Assembly: GCA_944325475.1 (NCBI GenBank)
Contig: CALVAF010000148.1
Span: 1 to 5,570 of the forward strand
Source: an uncultured Helicobacter sp.
GTDB lineage: Bacteria > Campylobacterota > Campylobacteria > Campylobacterales > Helicobacteraceae
Direction: 5' to 3'
Length of the DNA stretch: 5,570 bases
Shown: in pieces, positions 1-4,663 of the stretch
How the letters are laid out: each line of letters starts with the position of its first letter
Numbering within the stretch: the stretch's first letter is position 1
Translations under genes and position numbers: made by a program
Notes under the pieces: model-generated
What the model was told of the DNA's origin: nothing
What the model saw: only the letters and a program-made list of their open reading frames with translations
Databases searched by the model: none

Positions 1-1
1 G

Positions 2-139
2 GGTGATAAAAAATTCAAAAGAAAACAACCTCTTTTTGAACATTTCAAAAACTATCTTATTGATAATGAACAAATTAATGGGAGTTTTTATGGAAAATTA
101 GCAACAAAACCCCCCCCCCCCCGACCACTAGAAACTTGA
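2..139 (+). CDS. 3' end of an unidentified rightward gene ending in a C-tract (partial)
   Basis: The frame starting at position 2 is open from the left edge to TGA at 137-139, giving about 45 residues of a C-terminus. The stretch before the C-tract (LFEHFKNYLIDNEQINGSFY, about residues 11-30) is mixed, hydrophilic and protein-like, then KLATK leads into four prolines encoded by the C run and a short tail RPLET. The gene is convergent with galE, ending 82 bases from the galE stop. The 13-C run makes it a candidate contingency (phase-variable) gene, which in Helicobacter and Campylobacter are often glycosyltransferases, surface-modification enzymes or restriction-modification genes. I do not recognise the family. 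A second frame (from position 3) is also open to TAG at about 99-101, so coding in the chosen frame is likely but not certain. The start lies outside the window. Confidence 0.5.
   Translation, partial: GDKKFKRKQPLFEHFKNYLIDNEQINGSFYGKLATKPPPPRPLET
110..122 (+). repeat. Homopolymeric C13 tract, probable slippage (phase-variation) site
   Basis: Thirteen uninterrupted C residues sit inside an AT-rich region. Such runs in epsilonproteobacteria change length by slipped-strand mispairing and switch reading frames. Here the tract lies at the 3' end of the rightward frame. With 13 C the tail reads PPPPRPLET and stops at 137; with 12 C it reads PPPPDH and stops at TAG; with 14 (or 11) C it reads on through TTRNLTTSSRPKK to TAA at 163-165. 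Slippage would therefore change the C-terminal tail rather than remove most of the protein. The minus strand has stops in all frames just beyond the tract, so it is not a poly-G tract in a leftward gene. Confidence 0.8.
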
Positions 140-155
140 CAACTTCAAGCCGACC

Positions 156-180
156 AAAAAAATAAATCTTTTTAAAAATT
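156..180 (-). terminator. Possible AT-only intrinsic terminator downstream of galE
   Basis: Reading leftward after galE, AAATTTTT can pair with AAAGATTT (one G-U pair, a very short AA loop) and is followed by A and seven T residues. The position, about 40 bases beyond the galE stop, suits termination of the operon. The stem has no GC pairs and the loop is tight, so this is a weak candidate. Confidence 0.25.
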
Positions 181-221
181 TCACCCCGCCCCCCTTTGAT
201 TCACAAACACTAAAATTTATT

Positions 222-1235
222 TTATTGATTACTGCACTTCTTTTCCCATTCATACGCACTTTTGCAAATCCACTCAAGATTATTGTATCTAGGCTTCCAC
301 TCTGTATGGCTTAGAATCTTTGCATTATCGCTCACCAACATTGCAGGATCTCCAAACCGCCTTGCTTGAATCTCAACTTTAAAATCCACACCACTCACCT
401 GCTTCACACAAGCAATCACTTCTTTAACGCTAAACCCTACTCCATAGCCTACATTATAGGTTTGTGAAACCTTTTCTCTCTGAATGATTTTCAAGCTCTC
501 AAAATGTGCCTTTGCCAAGTCATCAATGTGAATATAATCCCTAATGCAAGTTCCATCCTTTGTAGGATAGTCTTCTCCAAAGATTCCCATTTTCTCCCGC
601 TTTCCGCAGGCACATTCACACGCTACTTTGATTAAATGAGTAGCATTTTTACTTCTCTGCCCAAGCCCACCCTCATTCAAAGCACCAGCAACATTAAAAT
701 ACCGCAAAATTACACTTCTAAAATCCGGATTTGCCACTTCAAAATCCCGCAAAATCTTTTCTACCATTAGTTTAGATTCCCCATAAGGATTAATGGGCAA
801 AGTTTGAGATTCTTCACAAATTGGCTCACTAAAATTAGGTTGCCCATAAACTGCAGCAGTAGAGCTAAACAAAAACCTATTGATTTTATATTTAGCCGCC
901 ATCTCCAAAAGATTTAAGGTATTAGCAACATTATTCCAATAATACAACAAAGGATTCAAAACAGATTCTGAAACAATCAAACTCCCTGCAAAATGCACAA
1001 TCCCATCAATCTTATGCTTCAAAAAATTTGTCTCCAAACAACTGCTATCCCCAAAATTACCTTGAACAAATTCTATTCTATTTGGAAACCTCTCTTGCAA
1101 AAATCGTATATTTTCCAAAAAACCTGTGCATAAATTATCCAAAATAATGATTTTACAATCACTATTTTTCAAAAAACAATATGCCGTGTGTGACCCAATA
1201 AATCCTGCTGCACCCGTAAAAAGATACGTCTGCAT
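222..1235 (-). CDS. galE: UDP-glucose 4-epimerase (possibly UDP-GlcNAc active)
   Basis: This 337-residue protein interconverts UDP-glucose and UDP-galactose in the cytoplasm and so supplies precursors for lipooligosaccharide, capsule or glycoprotein glycans. It is an extended short-chain dehydrogenase/reductase. The N-terminal Rossmann motif GAAGFIGSH (residues 8-16) binds NAD; the catalytic set is SST at 124-126 plus Tyr151 and Lys155 in YGESK. RYFNVAGA (178-185), IRDYIHIDDLA (231-241) and RRFGDPAMLVSD (292-303) are typical GalE signatures. Length matches the family (about 330-340). The ATG has AGGAG five bases upstream (1241-1245). It is the last gene of the operon, 16 bases after the small membrane protein. 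The position equivalent to E. coli GalE Tyr299 appears to be Leu300, which may permit N-acetylated substrates, as in the bifunctional Gne-type epimerases; that is an inference from a hand alignment. Confidence 0.93.
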   Translation of the reverse strand: MQTYLFTGAAGFIGSHTAYCFLKNSDCKIIILDNLCTGFLENIRFLQERFPNRIEFVQGNFGDSSCLETNFLKHKIDGIVHFAGSLIVSESVLNPLLYYWNNVANTLNLLEMAAKYKINRFLFSSTAAVYGQPNFSEPICEESQTLPINPYGESKLMVEKILRDFEVANPDFRSVILRYFNVAGALNEGGLGQRSKNATHLIKVACECACGKREKMGIFGEDYPTKDGTCIRDYIHIDDLAKAHFESLKIIQREKVSQTYNVGYGVGFSVKEVIACVKQVSGVDFKVEIQARRFGDPAMLVSDNAKILSHTEWKPRYNNLEWICKSAYEWEKKCSNQ

Positions 1236-1251
1236 TTACACTCCTAATATC

Positions 1252-1605
1252 TTATAATTGTTTTCCAATAGTCTGCTCATTAAGCCGTTTTCTTAACATC
1301 AAATCAATAATGGGTTGCTCCCTTGAATTTGCCCTCTTGCAATGGTCTTTTTGAAAAAAATCAGTAATTCTAATCACGATTTTTGCCCATTTTTTATCCC
1401 GCTCCCTCCACGCATGGGAAGAAACTGATTCCCAAGCATAGCCATTAAAAAGCGTGGCATTCACAAAATGATCCAGCGCCCTAACCCCCTGACGCACGCG
1501 ACTAACCTTGCCAAATACCCCAACAATCACAATCAGCAAATAGCCAATCACCATTAAAGGCACCAAAGCACACAATAACAATGTCCCTGCAAGTTTTTCT
1601 TTCAT
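1252..1605 (-). CDS. Small single-helix membrane protein of unknown function
   Basis: This encodes 117 residues. Residues about 7-31 are a continuous hydrophobic segment (LAGTLLLCALVPLMVIGYLL and on through IVIVGV), predicted to be one membrane helix. A basic soluble tail follows, with the motif ESVSSHAWRER (59-69), a basic-tryptophan stretch DKKWAK (70-75) and HCKR (88-91). The arrangement recalls short hypothetical proteins of proteobacteria and phages with a 'sorr-aWR ... HC' pattern, but I cannot name a family or function. It starts 2 bases after the P450 stop (TAA-AG-ATG) with no strong Shine-Dalgarno, so translation is probably coupled to the P450. Position suggests it corresponds to Cj1410c of C. 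jejuni, recalled as a putative membrane protein beside a P450. It might anchor or assist the P450 or hydrolase, but nothing in the sequence proves this. Confidence 0.75.
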   Translation of the reverse strand: MKEKLAGTLLLCALVPLMVIGYLLIVIVGVFGKVSRVRQGVRALDHFVNATLFNGYAWESVSSHAWRERDKKWAKIVIRITDFFQKDHCKRANSREQPIIDLMLRKRLNEQTIGKQL

Positions 1606-1607
1606 CT

Positions 1608-2984
1608 TTAAGTTAAATTTTCTCTTTTGGTAAATTTAATCTTCATGCCATTTGCAGAGCGAATCGTCAGCCTCCCCACAATATCTGGCACAAAATCTTC
1701 CTGCAATTCTAACTTATATTCCCTTAAAATACTCGCTAGAATCAAAATGGATTCTTGCATTGCAAAACCCTGTCCGATGCAGATTCTCTCGCCCATTCCA
1801 AAAGGCAGATAAACATCCTTAATAATCTCCCTTTCAAACCGCATAGGATCAAACTCATGCGGATTCTCCCAATAATCGCTATGCCTTTGGATAAGCCAAG
1901 GTGCCACCACAACCCCCGAACCATTTTTGACAAGCTTATTGCGAATTTTTGTGTCTTTTTTTGAAGTGCGCGCAAAAAACCCAACGGGTGGATAAAGCCT
2001 AAGCGATTCTTTAAAGACATTGGTTAAATACTTCATTTTTCTTAAATGCGCGATACTAAAAGCTTCCTTGCTCGCCACTTCCATAATCTCTTGATAGGCA
2101 ATTTCCTGCTCTTTTAGCGATAAACTCAAAATATAAAGCGTCCAAGTTAGCGAGCTTGCTGTCGTCTCATGCCCGGCTAAAAAAAGCATCGCCACTTGGT
2201 CTAAAATCTCCTCAAAACTAAAAGGCTTCCCACTCTCCACTTCAACCACCGCCAAAAGCGAAGAAAGAATGTCTTGGTATTCCCCAACTTCACCCCTATG
2301 AAAGGCATCATAACGTGGCTTGATAATATCACTTAGAATCTTTCGAATCATCCCTCCAGCTTCAATACGTTTTTTCTCGCCAAAGAGGTTCACCAACCAC
2401 CGCGGGATACAAAACATTCTTTTAATCGCCGTATGAATTGTCTCTTCTTGAAAAACCACAAACGCATCTAAGACCTGCTTACCCTTCACCTCATCAAGTT
2501 TCTCAGACATAATTGTGCGAAAAATCACATCAGCAGTCACAAAAGTCATCAGCTCATCAACCTCAATAATCTCCCCATTAGGATAAGCCCTAAACTTACT
2601 CATCAAATCCCTAACTGCATCATTCATCAGCCCGAAGACTTTGGTGATTCTAACCTGCTCAAAAGAAGGACGCAAAAGCTCTCTTTGCTTCCTCCAAACC
2701 TCCCCATTAGTCGTAAAAATACTCTTTCCAAGCAAAGGGCTAAGTAACTCGTGCAACAAGTCACTTTTAGGGAATTCCCTTACCTCATCAACCATAATAC
2801 GCCGCACATCTTTAGGGTGATTTGCAATATAAAGATCAAAGCCCGGCATTTTCACACGCCCAGATTTCATCGTGTAGCTTTTCTCATACAGCCCATCAAG
2901 CCATGAGCGCCTTTTTAAGAAAAAAGTTGTTAGCAAAGATGCTTTGGTTTTGTGTGGTTTTGGGAAAAATGGACACTGCCCCAT
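1608..2984 (-). CDS. Cytochrome P450 (CYP172-like)
   Basis: This 458-residue haem monooxygenase would insert oxygen into an organic substrate using electrons from a separate redox partner, none of which is encoded in this window. Signatures appear in the right order: C-helix WRKQR (97-101), I-helix oxygen-activation motif AGHETT (270-275), K-helix ExxR as ESLR (326-329), the PERF-region DPMRFERE (379-386) and the haem-binding loop FGMGERICIG (395-404) with Cys402 as the thiolate ligand. No key residue is missing and the length is normal for a soluble bacterial P450. There is no N-terminal membrane helix, so it is cytoplasmic or peripherally membrane-bound. The I-helix and haem-loop style resemble CYP4/CYP102-like fatty-acid hydroxylases, but the substrate is not deducible. 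It resembles Cj1411c (CYP172A1) of C. jejuni from memory. The ATG is well supported by AAAGGAG at 2990-2996, and it starts 2 bases after the upstream stop. Confidence 0.95.
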   Translation of the reverse strand: MGQCPFFPKPHKTKASLLTTFFLKRRSWLDGLYEKSYTMKSGRVKMPGFDLYIANHPKDVRRIMVDEVREFPKSDLLHELLSPLLGKSIFTTNGEVWRKQRELLRPSFEQVRITKVFGLMNDAVRDLMSKFRAYPNGEIIEVDELMTFVTADVIFRTIMSEKLDEVKGKQVLDAFVVFQEETIHTAIKRMFCIPRWLVNLFGEKKRIEAGGMIRKILSDIIKPRYDAFHRGEVGEYQDILSSLLAVVEVESGKPFSFEEILDQVAMLFLAGHETTASSLTWTLYILSLSLKEQEIAYQEIMEVASKEAFSIAHLRKMKYLTNVFKESLRLYPPVGFFARTSKKDTKIRNKLVKNGSGVVVAPWLIQRHSDYWENPHEFDPMRFEREIIKDVYLPFGMGERICIGQGFAMQESILILASILREYKLELQEDFVPDIVGRLTIRSANGMKIKFTKRENLT

Positions 2985-2986
2985 TG

Positions 2987-4117
2987 CTACTCCTTTATTT
3001 TTTCTTCTAAAGTTTCTGCCCCGCTAATGAAACGAAAATAGTTATACTCCCCATTTATCTCGGTGGCATACAAATACAAAAAATGCACCAAATACCAATT
3101 ATAGCGAATCTTTTTGTAAGTTTTAGGCGTGAAAAGCTTGTAAAAACGTGCTGAAAGATAGCATGGTGGAGATTTCACATCTAACCCTGAAGCCTTGTAA
3201 AAATCCAGCATCGCAAAACAAGCCCCATCAATTTTGGAAGTGAAATCCCACCAAAGCAGCCCCGCATTTCCAGCTATTTCAAGCTCTCTTTTAAAAGCCT
3301 CGCATTCCTTTTGAAAACTCGCAAGCGGGATACACTCCCCAAGCATTAGAATCTTAAAATTCTCTAAGCCTAGATTCTCAGCCTTTGCCTCCTCTACTAC
3401 TCTAGCAATCACGCTGATTGCCAAAATCGTCCCCACACTATGCGCACACAAAATCGCCTCATATTCTAAATTTTTTTGATTCTTCCTTAGCGCATTTAGG
3501 ATTCTCCGACTAAATTCCAAAACCACCTGTGGAATTTCATTAATCTCACCCTTAGCATATTTCGCACAAAACACATAAATGTTAGAAAGCCAAAAAACAG
3601 CAAGCTTCTTACCACCCCATAAAATCGCCTTTGTCCCAACCCAAAAGCACACTAACACCCCAAAAGTAGCCCCATAGAAATTCCACTCCCTAGCCCACAC
3701 AAACAAACCATACGCCACCCCCACACACAATAAATAAGCGCTCAAAAAATATAAGATTGGATAAAATCCAGCTAGAAGCTGCATTTTTGTTTGTTGCAAA
3801 AAAATCTTGATAGCCCCAGAAAAAATATAAACCCTCACAGAATACACAAAATCACAAACAAAATTCCACAAACTCTTTGACCAATATTTCCTAACCACTT
3901 TATCCCAAGTTAAAAAATGATAATTAGTTTGTGATTCTTGTGAGTTAATTTGACAGAAAATTTCTTGCTTATGGAAATACTTACAAGGGGTAATTTCTAC
4001 ACCCAAATGGCTAATGCGATTTTGCTTCTTAAGATTTTCCTTTAATAAAGCATAATAATAACGATAACTGCGAGGATCATACCCTGCGATATAAAACACA
4101 TCTCTTTGAAACATCAT
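2987..4117 (-). CDS. Membrane-anchored alpha/beta-hydrolase-like protein, first gene of the P450 operon
   Basis: This 376-residue protein opens with FYIAGYDPRSYRYYYALL (8-25), the first-strand and 'G-DPR' pattern of a little-studied proteobacterial hydrolase-like family. Two hydrophobic segments follow at about 114-140 and 147-167, predicted to be a membrane hairpin. The nucleophile elbow is LCAHSVGT (223-230), giving A-x-S-x-G with Ser227, a tolerated variant of G-x-S-x-G. Asp291 or Asp297 (WWDFTSKIDG) and His345 (YNWYLVHF) are candidates for the rest of a catalytic triad. The likely role is hydrolysis of an ester, thioester or lipid at the inner membrane; the substrate is unknown. No clean Shine-Dalgarno precedes the ATG at 4117; the next codon is also ATG, so the start could be 4114. 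A -10 box lies 32 bases upstream. Gene order suggests it is the counterpart of Cj1412c, recalled as an integral membrane protein next to the C. jejuni P450. Confidence 0.8.
   Translation of the reverse strand: MMFQRDVFYIAGYDPRSYRYYYALLKENLKKQNRISHLGVEITPCKYFHKQEIFCQINSQESQTNYHFLTWDKVVRKYWSKSLWNFVCDFVYSVRVYIFSGAIKIFLQQTKMQLLAGFYPILYFLSAYLLCVGVAYGLFVWAREWNFYGATFGVLVCFWVGTKAILWGGKKLAVFWLSNIYVFCAKYAKGEINEIPQVVLEFSRRILNALRKNQKNLEYEAILCAHSVGTILAISVIARVVEEAKAENLGLENFKILMLGECIPLASFQKECEAFKRELEIAGNAGLLWWDFTSKIDGACFAMLDFYKASGLDVKSPPCYLSARFYKLFTPKTYKKIRYNWYLVHFLYLYATEINGEYNYFRFISGAETLEEKIKE
2990..2996 (-). promoter_or_regulatory. Ribosome binding site of the P450 gene, inside the upstream gene
   Basis: AAAGGAG lies in the last codons of the hydrolase-like gene, 5 bases before the P450 ATG. 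The junction reads TAG-CA-ATG, so ribosomes finishing the first gene sit on the start of the second. This fixes the P450 start and points to translational coupling and roughly matched expression of the two proteins. Confidence 0.8.
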
Positions 4118-4148
4118 GACACTTTGCCAACAAATTTTACAAATGTAA

Positions 4149-4154
4149 ATTATA
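4149..4154 (-). promoter_or_regulatory. Probable -10 box of the hydrolase-P450-galE operon
   Basis: A perfect TATAAT lies 32-37 bases upstream of the hydrolase-like gene start, which would give a leader of about 25 bases. The -35 region is poor (TTGCTT at 16-base spacing is the best match), as is common for Helicobacter and Campylobacter promoters, which rely on the -10 and AT-rich upstream DNA. It would drive the whole four-gene operon, as the later junctions leave no room for other promoters except inside genes. Confidence 0.55.
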
Positions 4155-4196
4155 CGTCACAAAGGTTTAAAAGCAAATAACTTCAATTCTAAAAGT

Positions 4197-4208
4197 TTGC
4201 ATTTGCAA
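4197..4208. promoter_or_regulatory. Short inverted repeat TTGCA-TT-TGCAA upstream of the operon
   Basis: Two 5-base arms with a 2-base centre lie about 43 bases upstream of the operon -10 box. It could be a half of a regulator binding region together with the palindrome at 4224-4237, which shares the central TTGCAA core. A chance occurrence in AT-rich DNA is quite possible. Confidence 0.25.
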
Positions 4209-4223
4209 GACTAAATTATCTTA

Positions 4224-4237
4224 ATCATTGCAATGAT
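4224..4237. promoter_or_regulatory. Perfect 14-base palindrome, candidate operator
   Basis: ATCATTGCAATGAT reads identically on both strands. It sits inside a looser repeat, TTATC-N14-GATAA (4216-4239). It lies about 70 bases upstream of the operon -10 at 4149-4154 and 22 bases downstream of a second TATAAT (4259-4264, minus strand), where it could act as an operator. The TCATT/AATGA arms recall Fur-type boxes of epsilonproteobacteria, but the match is not good enough to name the regulator. Confidence 0.4.
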
Positions 4238-4258
4238 AAATAACCATTATTCCACATC

Positions 4259-4264
4259 ATTATA
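4259..4264 (-). promoter_or_regulatory. Second possible -10 box (TATAAT) far upstream of the operon
   Basis: A perfect TATAAT on the minus strand would give a transcript starting near 4252 that runs through the palindrome at 4224-4237 and on into the hydrolase-like gene, with a leader of about 135 bases. No convincing -35 is present, so it is only a candidate. Confidence 0.25.
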
Positions 4265-4269
4265 AAGCT

Positions 4270-4344
4270 TTAAAGTGTATGCAAAAACTCACTTAATAAA
4301 TCCATAGCTTTGCCATTATGCCAAATAGTGATACAAGGAGAATT
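4270..4344 (-). pseudogene. Possible C-terminal gene remnant beside the tRNA genes
   Basis: Between the tRNA-His gene and the P450 operon a leftward frame is open from just after a TAA (4345-4347) to TAA at 4270-4272. It reads NSPCITIWHNGKAMDLLSEF then LHTL, a protein-like composition for a supposedly non-coding stretch, with no usable start signal. The opposite strand is also open for 33 codons (4274-4372), so the coding strand is uncertain. It may be a gene fragment left by a rearrangement near the tRNAs, or chance. The family is not recognised. Confidence 0.2.
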
Positions 4345-4375
4345 TTACGCGAATAATCGCTTTTATAAGAAGTAA

Positions 4376-4452
4376 TGGGGTGGGCGATGGGAATCGAACC
4401 CACGACCCTCAGGACCACAATCTGATGCTCTAACCAACTGAGCTACGCCCAC
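4376..4452 (-). tRNA. tRNA-His (anticodon GTG)
   Basis: The leftward strand folds as a 77-base cloverleaf: acceptor GTGGGCG/CGCCCAC, D-arm GCTC/GAGC, anticodon loop TTGTGGT with anticodon GTG, T-arm GTGGG-TTCGATT-CCCAT, then C73 and an encoded CCA (4376-4378). The base just upstream at 4453 is G, giving the extra G-1 that faces C73 and is diagnostic of histidine tRNA. One irregularity is that the top pair of the anticodon stem (31-39) is A-C rather than a Watson-Crick pair. It lies 26 bases downstream of tRNA-Pro and is probably processed from the same transcript. Confidence 0.96.
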
Positions 4453-4478
4453 CAATACATGCTTTCAAGAAAACAAAA

Positions 4479-4556
4479 TGGTCGGGGCGAAAGGATTCGA
4501 ACCTTCGACCCCTTGGTCCCAAACCAAGTGCGCTAACCAGACTGCGCTACGCCCCG
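4479..4556 (-). tRNA. tRNA-Pro (anticodon TGG)
   Basis: The leftward strand folds as a 78-base cloverleaf: acceptor CGGGGCG/CGCCCCG, D-arm GCGC/GCGC, anticodon stem CTTGG/CCAAG around loop TTTGGGA with anticodon TGG, T-arm GAAGG-TTCGAAT-CCTTT, A73 and an encoded CCA (4479-4481). TGG reads CCA and, by wobble, other proline codons. It is the first tRNA after the promoter at 4575-4603. Confidence 0.97.
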
Positions 4557-4574
4557 ACAAATAAAAAGCTTGAA

Positions 4575-4603
4575 ATTATAGTCTTTAAGAGCTAAAAAGT
4601 CAA
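4575..4603 (-). promoter_or_regulatory. Sigma-70 promoter of the tRNA-Pro/tRNA-His unit
   Basis: The -35 box TTGACT (4598-4603) and -10 box TATAAT (4575-4580) are separated by exactly 17 bases, which is five of six plus six of six consensus positions at the ideal spacing. Transcription would start near 4568, about 12 bases before the mature 5' end of tRNA-Pro. This strength is as expected for stable RNA genes and is the best promoter in the window. Confidence 0.85.
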
Positions 4604-4614
4604 GAAAGGTTTTG

Positions 4615-4659
4615 TGATTCCACCCCTAAGAGATTAAAAGAGAATCAAGGGTGGAATCA
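4615..4659 (-). terminator. Stem-loop after htpG, probable terminator
   Basis: TGATTCCACCC (4615-4625) and GGGTGGAATCA (4649-4659) are exact reverse complements and form an 11-bp stem starting 5 bases after the htpG stop. The 23-base loop contains a smaller possible stem, GATT/AATC (4632-4635 with 4643-4646). Leftward, the stem is followed by CAAAACCTTTCTTG, not a clean T run, so termination may be partial or assisted; the structure may instead stabilise the htpG 3' end. It lies between htpG and the tRNA promoter, which fits insulation of the two units. Confidence 0.55.
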
Positions 4660-4663
4660 TGTT

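Noticed and set aside
1..221. Leftward gene containing a poly-G tract downstream of galE
   Set aside because: All three minus frames meet stops within about 35 bases beyond the tract, so the tract is assigned to the rightward frame.
1627..2020. Open frames on the plus strand and in another minus frame inside the P450 gene
   Set aside because: They overlap a P450 with all signature motifs intact, have no motifs of their own and are explained as shadows of the real gene.
2822..3010. Rightward 62-codon frame across the hydrolase-P450 junction
   Set aside because: It is antisense to two well-supported coding ends and their ribosome binding site.
4263..4272. Palindrome TAAAGCTTTA
   Set aside because: A ten-base AT-dominated palindrome is expected by chance in this base composition and has no supporting context.
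4349..4360. Small hairpin GCGA-ATAA-TCGC as a tRNA terminator
   Set aside because: The stem is only 4 bp and, in the leftward direction of the tRNAs, it is not followed by a T run.
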